Source of the DNA: Euplotes cf. woodruffi 2 WChen-2021
Lineage: Eukaryota; Ciliophora; Spirotrichea; Euplotida; Euplotidae
Assembly (NCBI GenBank): GCA_021441665.1
Contig: JAGYYN010022210.1
Location: forward strand, 1-22,901
DNA length: 22,901 bases
Direction: 5' to 3'
The notes beneath the pieces were generated by a model. That model saw only the letters and a program-made list of their open reading frames with translations, had not been told where the DNA came from and ran no database searches. Positions 1 to 10,700 of this stretch are shown here, piece after piece. The position numbers and the translations under genes were made by a program. Positions within the stretch are counted from its first letter, which is position 1; every line of letters starts with the position of its first letter.

Positions 1-106
1 ATAAGTTAGATAAAATAAAATTTCTAGATTCAAAAAGATCACCGTTTATTACATCAAAGCCTCATAATTTAAAAGTAAGCAGCCTTATCGAATTCTAGTA
101 TCAAAA

Positions 107-3100
107 ATGAGTAAAATCAACTTCAAAATCAAAATAAGCGTCTCAGAAAATACCGTAAAATAAAGACAAATAATGCTCAGGAGGCGGAATACTATTCGTG
201 CAACCCGTCGAACGTTCCAGCGTCTGCGCAGCAGACGCCAGTTCCACAGGACTCGACGTCGCTGCATCCAGCGATTTCGCCTCCGATCCACCACTCGCTG
301 CTGAAAAACTGCCAGCGGACGTTGTTCAAGCCGCGGCTGGCGAAAGGGCGTTCTAACGTGCCGGTGAAGGCGAAGCCCGCACCGGGCTCAAACCCTGCGT
401 AACTCCGGCTTTAACAAATTTAGGCAAAAGACGGCCATTTGCAGCCCTGCGAGCTCCAAATTGCGGAATTGCCTCAATTCAGCGAAAAACAGACCGATGA
501 AGGAAACGCAGAGAAAATGCGAGAATAACGAAGGATATTTGACGGAGGAAGAGAGAAACCAAAGTAAAATGCAGAAACTGATTAATGGAGCAAAGATAGA
601 GAATTTTGGGTAGGTTTTTTGAGCTCAAAAAGGTAAATTATGGGTGTAGCAATCAACCAGATTTCAAGGAGAATAATGCAGCTGGAGTTCGGAAAAATGC
701 TGGAATTTTTGTTAAGGAAGGATGGATTGATGCGAGGAAGAATTTGAATAGGATCAAGTCGGCTTCCGGATATGGTAGGAGAGACAAGAACCGCATTTTT
801 AAATCGAAAGATGTACTCGGAGTTATGATTAGGGATAATCAGAAACCAACATGAGTTGTTAAGCCACAAATACAGAAATAAGTTGAATTTGTCAAAACCA
901 ACAAACTCAATAGATTTAAAAGAAAATTCAGATCTTGAAGATAATACAAATATGAAAACTTTAACTATTGATAATAGCGACAGAATACCACATACAAATA
1001 TAAAACAGCAATTCTGAGCAACTCCAGAAAATAAAAACGAGCAATTAAACAGCGATAGCGGGCAAGAAAAGCAAAAATAACCTTATCGACCGCATCGACA
1101 TATACAGAAAGCAGCTTGACATATGAGAAAACAGTATCGAGCCAAACAATTTTGGTAAAATACCCATTCACCATTCCAAATCAAATTTTCATCTTGACTG
1201 CAAAAAATAACATTCTCTCCAAAATTTTTACATTCTAAATTTTATTGATTCTAATCAAAAAATGATTTTTAAAAATACAGAAAATAAATGAATGCAGAGT
1301 AAAGCATCATCTTTCCGAATATACAATTTCCGTCACTGAGCGCAGCCCCAAATGACTCCGTTACAGGAGTTCTTAGAAACAAAGATCAGGTGAGCCCCTA
1401 ATTCGCTAATAAATCTCCAATAGAAGGCCATTACAAAACTACTCGACTGTGATTAGTAAAAACATCCAAGAACGCGCTGAGATGATGTCCAACGACAGCA
1501 GCGGTAATATTTTTATTAGCGAGCCAATGCCAAGTTGGCGATCTCTAAATATTATGTACAGTCCGTGTGTATCAAAGTATTGCAAATATTAAACGAATAA
1601 ATTTCTATGAAAATGAAGGAAGCGACTACTACGAATGATCTCAGCCTTCGCTTAGCTCTTATAAACTTCTGCATTTAAAATAAAGAAAAAGATTTGGTTT
1701 GTTCTGAATTGTCAATTAAGGATATGCCTTCAGCAAAGAAGAATGTAATTAATACAAAGAGACTTAACCCACGAGCCAAGTTTAAATCAGTCATTCCTCC
1801 TTCTGACCTCCAGTCGACCTGCACGAACTGACTTCAAGAAATCCTCGGCCGACTTGACGACTTGCAGAAATTACGGTCGATTATCGACATCGAAAGCAGG
1901 ATGTTTAAAAAGGATGTAGTAAACTTAAAGACATTCAAAACTGAGATTGAAAATTTACTCATCCAAGCGCATCTTAACGAACAGTTGCGGATTACGAAGG
2001 AAAACAACAACCTATCGATTTTAAGCAAAATGAACGAGAGTGCAGCAAACAACCCAGATTCTTTAGTAAATAAATCATCGAGAATTCCACATGTCTCGAA
2101 AATGCATTTAAAAGTGGAAAGCAGGAAATCGTACATTTCTTCAATGATTTCAAATGCAAACACCAGCTGTACGAATTTAAAGAGTTTACAAGATGAAGTG
2201 CAGAAAAAGATTGACTTATCGTACTCGACTAATAAAAACGACAGCAGTCTCCAAGTTGCTAATTATCCCTGTAAGTTGAGACTTAATATCATTCACAGCG
2301 AAATCGCCAACCCGAAATCGCTATGATAATGACAAGAGCCAGCAGGAAGCGTGCATTCGGAGATTTATGAAATAAAATCGTATCGAGAATAGTCAAGAAA
2401 ATCCTATTTGTCCTGTCAAGTTCGAAACTCGATGACAATGCACTTCTCCGTGACTTCAGCGAGTACAACCTCTCCCTCATAATGGATGAAAAGCTTCCTT
2501 GTGAAAGCAGCAAAAAGTATGTGACGTGCAAAGTGTAACTTTTAGAGCGGCGCAGATGAACTCCGCCTTCAACCACAGCTGACTGATATTTTCCAAAATG
2601 GTAGAAGCAGGAATAAAAGACAAATCAATCGACTGATATTACGTCATTTTGCTTTGATGCAACGCCACGAGGAACTTGTACAGCAAAGAGCTCGCGGTGT
2701 GCCTCGAGGTCGTCGATTGATTCTTTCAGCTGACGAAGTTAAAAATGTCGTATCAGATGAAGCAATGTATGACGAATGCGAGTAACACCAGTGCTTCTCC
2801 GAAGAACAAAAATAAAGGTAAGCTTAGCTCCATCCATACAGAATAAGCTTGAAGCAACCCCGGCCAGATCAAGCAAAAGTTCTTTACAATGCTAATGGAA
2901 AGAAACAGCATGATCCGTTCGTCGATTAAGAAATACTCTGAAAGAAGGACTCTTCGCAAGAAGGAAAGCGAGGCAACCGTAGATGGCATTGAAGAAAATG
3001 ACGATCAAAGCAATACATCAAATTGTATTAATAACTCTGAAAGCTCTTCATCAGATGCTGATAGCGATTCTGACTCAGATGATACAGATCTTATTTCCAT

Positions 3101-3182
3101 CTCGCAATCGAATATCAATATGAATACTGACTGGGTTAGTAAGTCGATTATAAACACACAAAATTTAGACGAATTTTTATAA
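107..3182 (+). CDS. Large uncharacterised protein, ~913 aa, 7 introns, ~8 frameshifts
   Basis: I do not recognise the family. From ATG 107 the reading closes at 914 codons if GT-AG introns 399-423, 610-649, 1155-1280, 1390-1423, 2271-2298, 2533-2555 (or 2521-2555) and 2818-2867 are removed and one base is skipped at TAA 161, 171, 879, 1078, 1590, 1681, 2373 and 2927. All but 1590 (TAT TAA) and 2927 (GAT TAA) follow AAA. TGA is read as Cys, for example at 854. The product is basic and Ser/Pro-rich at the N-terminus and coiled-coil-like around 1850-2150. A Cys-rich helical pair at 2556-2800 resembles PPR/TPR helices. The C-terminus is an acidic Ser-Asp tail (about 3040-3090). The start is uncertain: an alternative exon could enter at 99 after a 24-nt intron, so the gene may begin left of the window. 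Seen directly: frames and splice-like sites. Inferred: the joined product. Confidence 0.72.
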
Positions 3183-3312
3183 TTTGAAATTTCAGTTTTA
3201 TCTTAAGAATTTTCAAAATTAATTTTTATTTGGAGATAAAATTATTTTTGTAAGAATATGTAAATATGCGTTTTGAAAAAATAAACAAATTTATATGAAT
3301 TTAGATTTCGGA

Positions 3313-3630
3313 ATGAGAAATAAGAACAATGAACTTATAAATCATCCAACCACGAAGAGTGATTTTCCAAATTCAAAAATATAGACGATGTTAAGGATTG
3401 AAATAGTTTCAAAGTAAGTCTAACCGAACACAAGTCAAATCGCTTTGCTGCTTGAGATTCAAACACAGTATCGTCTCAGTATTACTCCGATCCTTCAAAG
3501 AGGCCGAAGTCTGGACGAACAAAATGGTATTTTTGTGCGATAATTTGGTAGAAAGGAAAAAGTAATCAAAGTTAAATCAGACAAAGAAAAATGATGTTTA
3601 TTTAAGACCAAGACACAGAATATGCACTAG
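3313..3630 (+). CDS. Small basic Cys-containing protein, 88 aa, two mini-introns
   Basis: This gene is invisible to a standard-code ORF search. ATG 3313 to TAG 3628-3630 gives 89 codons once two GT-AG introns of 26 nt (3359-3384) and 25 nt (3527-3551) are removed and TGA is read as Cys. The product is hydrophilic, rich in Lys, Ser and Asn, and ends in a CCLFKTK-type stretch. Several of its Cys residues come from TGA codons. No family is recognised. It lies 130 bp after the upstream gene in the same orientation and faces the tail of the ASCC2-like gene. No frameshift is needed. The frame is supported by both mini-introns keeping phase and by the local rise in GC over the flanking AT-rich DNA. 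Without transcript data the exact exons remain inferred. Confidence 0.55.
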
Positions 3631-3725
3631 TTTATAATACATCTGTTCTATCATACTAAATACTGCATTTTAAACAAATGTTACTATACATTTAGTATTT
3701 ATGCATTTCACAGCATTTCTTTCAA

Positions 3726-3747
3726 TTTCGTCAAACTATTGACGAAA
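3726..3747. repeat. Perfect 9-bp hairpin with ACTA loop
   Basis: TTTCGTCAA at 3726-3734 pairs perfectly with TTGACGAAA at 3739-3747 across a 4-nt loop. It sits in the AT-rich gap between two convergent gene ends, about 96 nt after the stop of the small gene. It could fold in a 3' UTR or mark a boundary; function is not shown by the sequence. Confidence 0.5.
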
Positions 3748-3908
3748 ATCATACAAATATAATTGCTATTTAATACTATTATAATTGTTTAAAAAGCTAA
3801 TTTTTTATTTAAAAATTAATTTTGATAATTTATACGACAATATTAATCAATTCCCTTTGATAAATAATTGAATTTTACTTATCAGTTTAATCCAATCAAA
3901 ATAGAGTG

Positions 3909-6491
3909 TTAGAATTGCCTCTTTTTATCTGCTTTGTTCCTCTGATCATGATGACCTCCTTTCTTTCGAGTTTGGATTTCTCTTCCTGCTTTAAGCTTGT
4001 CTCTATCTGATCTTTCCTCTGCTGTGTACTTGAATCCGCCCCTTCCTCGTGCTCTGCCTCTTCCCCTGGCTCCGCCTCTTCCTCTTTGGTTGTTAGCACT
4101 ATTGCCGTCGCGGTTTGCATTGCTTTGGTCATCCTTGTCGCTGCCTTCTTCATCTTCTTCGACGTCAGCGTGACGGTGATTTTTGTTATTAGCAGACGGC
4201 TCGGAGTCGATCCAGCAGTCGTTGTCGTTCTTGGCCTTTGCAGGCTGACTGTCTGCCCCGATTGACGCTTTGTAACTGTTGAAGTCGGTGAGGACAGGCT
4301 TCTTTCTTTCCTCCTTCTTCTGAGCTTTCCCTCTTACGATATTTTGCTTCTGTCCTTTGGGCCCTCGGGCGGGGATGTACTCAGATTCCTTTGTGATGTT
4401 CTCTTGGTTGGTCAGTTCTTGCTCTGATATATTAGCTGATTAAATTACCTGAAGCTTTGCTTGTTTGCTTTTCAAATGCGATGTCATCGAACTCGTCTTC
4501 ATATTCTAAGTTTTCCGCTAGCCAAAGGGTCTTTTCGCTTTACCTCGTCTAGTTCCTTTTGCTTTTCAGCCTCCATTTGCTTCAACACTGTGAAGTGGTC
4601 TTTCCAGAGATTTTTGAGCTTCTTCTTTTTCTTTTTGCGCTCAATTTTCTCTTGTTCGCTTTTTATTAAGAACTCAGGGTCGATATTTTCGTAAATTTTA
4701 TCGTCTTTTGGCTTAGTCGTAGTAATGACTTCTTCTTTCTCGCGAGCGTCGTGGTCGATTTTTAAGCTGAATTCTTCATCGTCATTGCGTTTTAAACTCG
4801 GCATATCATCATCGTCGTTACGCTTAAAACTCGGCATGTCATCATCATAGTTGATTTTTAAGCTTTCCCCTTCGTCTTTATCAAAGTAAGAAGGCTTTGA
4901 AGGAACGAAATTTTCCAACTCTTTTAACTTCCTGCTAAGCCCAGAGCTTGGCTCATTAATCACCTGCTGCTGATGAAGATTCGATGCTTCTGCTTTACTT
5001 TGCTTTCTGCTTAGTCTTTTTGCCATTTCAAGCTCTGCGTTATTTCTTTCATCATGAGGGTACACACTGCTGAGGATGTTCGTCAGCAATTCTCTATTCT
5101 GCATGACGCAGTCTTCGAGCTGGAAGAAGTACGGCTCAAACTCGATACTTTTGAGGATCTTTTTAAAGAACCCTTGACATCCTCCGTTCTTTTCAATAAT
5201 CGAGCAGTTAGAAGGAACAGAGTCTTTGTGAATGACTTCATTCCCCGTCATCTGTAGGATAAAGTGAGTTATCGCCTTCGCAAGCTCGCTTTGCTTCTTC
5301 GCGAAATTATTCCCCCAGTTTCCAATAATCCCAAAGTAATGCTTTCTCAAGAAAGTCACGATCGATTTGTAAATTAGCTTCTTCAAATGGTTGGTGAGGA
5401 GCTCGAGACTTATCTTATTGAAGAAGTGCAGTTCCCAAATCGTAGGTTTATGCTCTTTAATCAACATGTAGTAGTTTGATAGAATTATGAGGACATCCGA
5501 AGACCAAACAGACGGACTCACAATATTGGGGAAGTGCTTCGCAAATAAATACACATCATTCATTTTACTAATAGAATCTTCTAAATAAAACTTTATCCGA
5601 TCCGGCCAGTCTTCTGTGCTTGTTAATCCACTCGGATCATAGAATGACTTGGCGAGAGATGAAAATGTTCTTACATGACCCTTTAAAATCCGAAGAGACG
5701 AGGCTAAATACTCACTGAATTGTGAAGTGAGCTTATCAGGACTCAGCTCTCCCAGTCTTGCGAGGATATTTTGAACAACTGAGGAATTGGATCTTCCATA
5801 TACATACACCAAGTCGATGAAATTTTCAAGAGTGTAGCCTTTAAATATCAAATCTCCGAGGAAAGACTCAGTAAACTGATCACAGTCTTCTTCCTTTGAT
5901 TTTGAGTTATTCGAGACAAGTCTCCAGAAGAGCTTTAGTATAATTTCCATTATCCGCATGAATCTTGGAAGATTTATGTCCTTATTCTGTGAATTTTTAG
6001 GTGAGAACAGCTGACTGCTTTCGATGTTCCCCTGCTTTTGTATATCTTTCAAGAAAGATTTGATGAAGTCCTTCAAAGACTGGTTATATATCATATTATT
6101 TGTGAAATTCATAGAAATTTGAGAAGAGCACGTGTTCAAGGACAGAGTTCACGTGATCAACATAAAAGTTAAAGTCTTCAATGTCGATCAATTCCTTCTC
6201 AACATTCTGCTGATCGATGTACTTCGAATAATTTTGAAGTATGCTTTCGTCAACCTTCTTGTAAACGTACTTATTGATGACAACGTTGTCTATTGGATAA
6301 AATATCGGCACTGCTAATTCGCACTGCTTGCTGATTTGCTCGAACTTCTTGTCCACAGCTCCTTTAGACAGCTTTGGGAACTCTTCCTTCGGCTTGGCTG
6401 TGTCCTTGATGCTGATGCCACCGTGGACAGAGACACTTGCTTGGTTTCCGATAAAGATCTTGCCCTTCTTGCCTTTGCCTTTTTTACCCAT
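3909..6491 (-). CDS. ASCC2: ASCC2-like protein (activating signal cointegrator 1 complex subunit 2)
   Basis: In other eukaryotes ASCC2 is the ubiquitin-binding subunit of the ASCC/RQT complex that handles collided ribosomes and alkylation damage. Similarity seen by eye: an N-terminal helical block around residues 105-250, including NSSVVQNIL next to a GRSN turn, matching the ASCC2 segment GKGNSPLLQKM; a YEDEFDD motif like YEDEYDD of ASCC2; and a basic C-terminus (RGRGGARGRGRARG, then Lys/Arg helices). Start ATG at 6491 (MGKKGKGKKG). AAA TAA at 6098-6096 needs a +1 shift at residue 131. A 25-nt GT-AG intron lies at 4424-4448. Stop TAA is at 3911-3909. A further frame change near 4515-4590 has no stop codon to cause it. 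Length is about 850 aa against about 757 in human. I see no clear CUE domain after residue 450, so ubiquitin binding is not established. Confidence 0.75.
4424..4448 (-). other. 25-nt intron in the ASCC2-like gene
   Basis: On the minus strand GTAATTTAATC...ATATCAG splits a codon at phase 1. Its removal joins the acidic YEDEFDD-containing exon to the basic C-terminal exon in frame. It contains an in-frame TAA, so it cannot be coding. Confidence 0.7.
4765..4863 (-). repeat. Three degenerate 33-bp tandem repeats encoding an 11-residue acidic unit
   Basis: Within the ASCC2-like gene the product repeats an 11-residue unit of the form NDDDDMPSLKR about three times (first NYDDDMPSFKR, last NDDEEFSLKID). 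The nucleotide copies are visibly similar, suggesting recent unit duplication in a disordered linker. Confidence 0.65.
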
Positions 6492-6662
6492 TTATATTAA
6501 TTTGTATTAATTGCTTAAAAATCTTTAATTTCCATTCCCCATCCAAATCGGATTTTAAAGCGCTGGAAATTGCTAAATTCATTAGTATTTTTTTTTAGCT
6601 TTTGTGAATTTATTTTATATCTTGATCAAATTGATTTATTGAATATTTAGCTTAATTTGCAA

Positions 6663-7508
6663 TTACAATAAATCTATAATTTCTTCCTTAGCAGAATCTG
6701 ACAAGTCCTCATTCGCATTAATATTCGATATAACAGCTGCTTTGTTTGCTGGTGCAAGTCCGAACTTCTTCATAAATTTGACTCTCTTCGCGCTAATCGA
6801 GAATTGAGAAAGGAACTCGATCAAATCCTTTCCTGAAGAGTTGTTGTAGTTTATATCTAATCCTCCATCAATAAGAACCTGAAGTCCTTTGATGAACTCG
6901 TCGTCTGTGGAGCAAAGAGACAGAGCAAATACTGGTATATCGCCATTTTGGTCTTCTTCGTACAAAGGAAAATTGATGTTGCAGAGTCACTTCATGTACC
7001 TCGCATCTTTATCGCTAACGTAATGAACAACTGCTAAGTGCATTAGAGACTCGTTTAGTGTCGTTGTGACTTCTCTGCACAACTGGTGCACGTCTTCTTT
7101 ACTTTCCTCGGTGTTCTTAAACATCGCTAGGATCATCTCAAATTTCGCATAGTCATTGTTGTTGATTCAATTTAATAGTGTCTCCTTCTTATTTTTATCT
7201 TTCAGAAAATCTTTTGAGTCTTTTGTGTCGATGACCTCAAGATCGCCCATTAAATTGTTCATTGACTCGAGAGCGGAATGGAATGTTGTTTTGCCCCCTT
7301 TTTTAGGGCCTCCAAAGCCACCCATCATTGCGCCGAATGGATCGCTCATTCCACCTGCTTTTGGCTTCATCGGAGCTTTTGCAGGAGTCTTTGATGCAAC
7401 GGCTTTTGCTGCTGGCTTTGCAGCAGGCTTAGCTCCTGGCTTCGCAGCTGGCTTTGCTGCAGAAGCAGTCGGTTTTGCTTTTGAAGTAGTCTTTGATGCT
7501 GGTTTCAT
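6663..7508 (-). CDS. Ankyrin-like protein with Ala/Lys/Pro-rich N-terminus
   Basis: A single open frame of 281 aa from ATG 7508 to TAA, with no intron or frameshift. In-frame TGA codons, among them those near 7167 and 6990, are read as Cys. Residues 1-50 are a low-complexity Lys-Pro-Ala tract resembling histone H1 tails. Residues 55-75 are Gly/Met-rich. The rest is helical with ankyrin-like phrases: NESLMHLAVVHY, QNGDIPVFALSL, then a LIDGGLDINYNN turn, which fits the ankyrin pattern of a helix ending before xGADxN. It lies 171 bp upstream of the ASCC2-like gene on the same strand and 221 bp from the divergent LRR/IQ gene. Role unknown; protein-protein binding is the family expectation. Confidence 0.75.
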
Positions 7509-7729
7509 AGTTAAAATGTTTGTTATTATTTTATCTTTAATTTGTTCAGAGCTTAAATATTAAATAATTCAGTTCGGAACCGATTTAAATAGCATTAAAA
7601 TAACTAAGATATATACAAATATAAAATTTTAAATATCAATGATCAAAATTATGATTTATTTGGTTGCAAATATCCTTTATAAATTTATTTTATTATTGAA
7701 GAAGTCTATAAATTTTATTCTAAAAATAA

Positions 7730-10700
7730 ATGGAGAAAAGCCCTGATAAATACATCGACTCACAGTCGTACATTACCGAGGAAACACTTCTCGAGCTCAC
7801 AGAGTGACAGACTCTTGACAAGATTCTTGTGATTTCGCTGAGAAATAAAGGTTTGAACATACTATCACCACGGGCGCAGGCTAACGGCGGCTATTTAAAG
7901 CTATTGTCATATTGCAAATAACATCCGGATCGCTTATTGCCAAGGGAACTACCTGATCCCCAAAGAGCTCGATAACTTAGTTAATTTTTCAGTTTTGCAA
8001 AAGCTCGACCTTTCAGATAACAATATCACAGAGCTTCCTAATAAAGAAATTTTTAAAGGGCTCGCAAATTTGCAAATTTTATTTCTTCACATGAACAAAA
8101 TATCAAAATGGGAGGATCTTGAAAGCTTAGCTGGACTGCCCAAAGTCATGCATTTAACACTGTACAGCAACCCTGTAGCTGCCATCCCAGGATATCGCCA
8201 CTACCTCGTGAATTGAGTTGAAAGCTTGCTCGCTCTCGACGACTGAGTTATAACTGACGAGGAAAGGTGGGAAGACGCTTCATTCGGAATCCGCTTTAGA
8301 GCGATGAACAAGTACATGAAGATATACATCCCAGAATTCGTCCAGAATATCACCGCTGAAAAGCACCTGTTCAACCTCGAAGTCGACATATACAGACTGA
8401 AGCGGATATTCGAGCGCAACTCGCCTTCGATTCGGATTCAAAGCTTGTTCAGGGGATTCAGAGTCCGTACTACATATAAGAATTATTTTAAACGAAAGAA
8501 GAAGAGCATCATCAAAATCCAAAAGTGAGTCAGAGGCTGGCTCATGAGAAAGAAAATGAAGGCTGAACTCTACGAAATCATGAAGGCGGAAGGACTTGCG
8601 CATCTTACTTTTACCAGCAAACAAATTCGCGAACGTGTTGCTAAAGCCAAGATCGTCAAGGCAGTTAGGTTTCACTTAAAGCGAATCCGAGAACGAAAGC
8701 TCTATCAAGCTCACGTGCTCAGGATTCAAAAATGTGTCAGAGCTCGGAATGAACGAGTGAAGCACTACATTAAAGCCTTTCAGCTTGAGAAGTACCCGAA
8801 GATTCTTATTCTTAAAGAGCAAAGACGCCAGTTCTTTGTTTTACTCGAAGAAACGGTTAAAAAGATGGGGATCGAATTCAGTTTCAGAAAGTACCAAGAA
8901 TGCTTAAAAACTTCTGAGGAATTCGACACGCTCCGTTACTGATATCCAAGCAATAAAGTTCTTAGATCACCTATACCGATTTTTAACTTCTGCATGCCTG
9001 CGTATTTATCAAAAGTCCGATATTCAGTCCGTAAAGAGAAATTTGACAAAGAAACAAGCATCTTTGAGAAGTACGGTTCGTTCATCAGGAAGTCAGAGAA
9101 TAGTGACAGAGTGTTAAAAATACTCAAACCGCAGTTCGGCCACCACAAGCGAATCGAGATCAAAAACTACACAGATAAGATCAAGTCGGAGCAGGAGAAG
9201 AACATGGGCAGTATTTTTGACGATTACAAAGACTTTCTTGAGTTTTCACCAAACGACAACAATTTGCTGTCAAAGTTCTTAAGGCAGATCTGGCTGTATA
9301 ATAAGTCTGTTGGTCTTGAGGACGAACCGCTCGGTGTTTTCATGCCGGTTGAAATCCATCGAATCGCATCTGCAATCAAAATCCAATCTGTATACAGAGG
9401 GTACTTATTTAGAAAGAAAATCAACTTGGCAAACGAACCGACGTTCAATGATAGAATCGTTGAGAGAAGAGCTGTTATTTTCATTCAACGGTGGTGGCAA
9501 TGGTACAAAATCAGAGAAAGAATGAGAGCCTTAACTAAAATCAAGCAGTATATATCTAAAATAAAAGACGATACTCTTTATTTAGAGGAGAATCTATATA
9601 AAAATTTAGAAAAGATCGTCATGGAGTGCACATATGTCACTCGATTCCCTGAACAACTGTTCCAATTTGACTTCAATCCTGGGTTCGAAGCTTGAATCAA
9701 ACAGCGAGATTGCGAATACTTAGGGATTAGCAATAGATTTGAGAGCATTGCAGTGCCAAACTGGATGAAGCTATTTCTATCTTCTGATTTTTACAACGAC
9801 AACATAAAGACTGAGTATAATTCGAATGTGATGGCTCTGCTTCATTATGTAAAATCTCCGCTTTCAATTGTCGATAATAAAAGCTGAATCAAGGGGAAAG
9901 AACACACGATTCGATTTATCAAATGATCTTTTAGCTCAGTAAAGGAGTCAAAGCAGCGAGCGCTAATTATTGCGTTGTTGACATACCGGCTTTCAAAGAA
10001 GCTGTTCGTGCCGTTTTACACTGACGAAATGATGAAGAAGCCGCTTATCTTAATGAACCTTCGAGAGCTTTGGACAGCTTATCGAACTCATGACTGGAAA
10101 GTAAACATAAACCACTTAGAAAAGAAGCGAATTCTCGATGAAGAAATGATGATGGACCATTCAGGGTTGATTATCTCAGCAGACGACCAGTATCTCGCCT
10201 CCTCGCAGCCGTACATTAAAATTAGAGTCAAAACACAAAAAGGAAGCTATGGCGAGCCTGAGGAAATCGTTGAAGTCGAAAAAGACATCATTATCACGAG
10301 CACAAAGCATGAAGTAAACACCCTCAAGCAAGAAGCCCTCATCAAGGAACAGGAGTTCGAGGAAGCGAAGAATAAAAAGGCTTTTGAGGTGCGAAATAAA
10401 ATCAAAGAAATCGGAAAGCGAAAAGACCCGGCCCAAATACATATTGTCAAATCTTCAAACTTGGCGATTGAAAAAGTTGATGTCAGTAATATGACAACAA
10501 GACTCGGCAGCTATTTTGATTCTGAAGGAATTCTGTCTCCACTGCGAATTGGAGAAGACCTTAACAAGTCTGAGTCCCGAGGCTCGGAAAACAGGTCGAA
10601 TCGGATTAGTAAAATCTTCCCGAATTCGTATAATGAAGAATACTTTAAATACACCACAGCGAAGGAACGGGCCAGAGACATGCACTTAATGCGTGCTGAG

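Noticed and set aside
2140-2330. End of the plus-strand 154-codon frame as a protein terminus
   Set aside because: GTAAGTTGAG...TTCACAG at 2271-2298 is a 28-nt intron; splicing continues the protein, so the last codons and the TGA TAA are intronic or out of frame.
2540-2790. Alternative Arg-rich frame (PRGRRLILSADEV) for the first gene
   Set aside because: It is open for about 70 codons but needs an extra shift at GAG TAA and has unlike codon use; the Cys-rich helical frame joins both neighbours through introns.
7156-7563. Plus-strand Ala/Gly/Phe-rich frame
   Set aside because: It is the antisense of the Lys-Pro-Ala repeat in the ankyrin-like gene; repeats commonly leave such open shadows.
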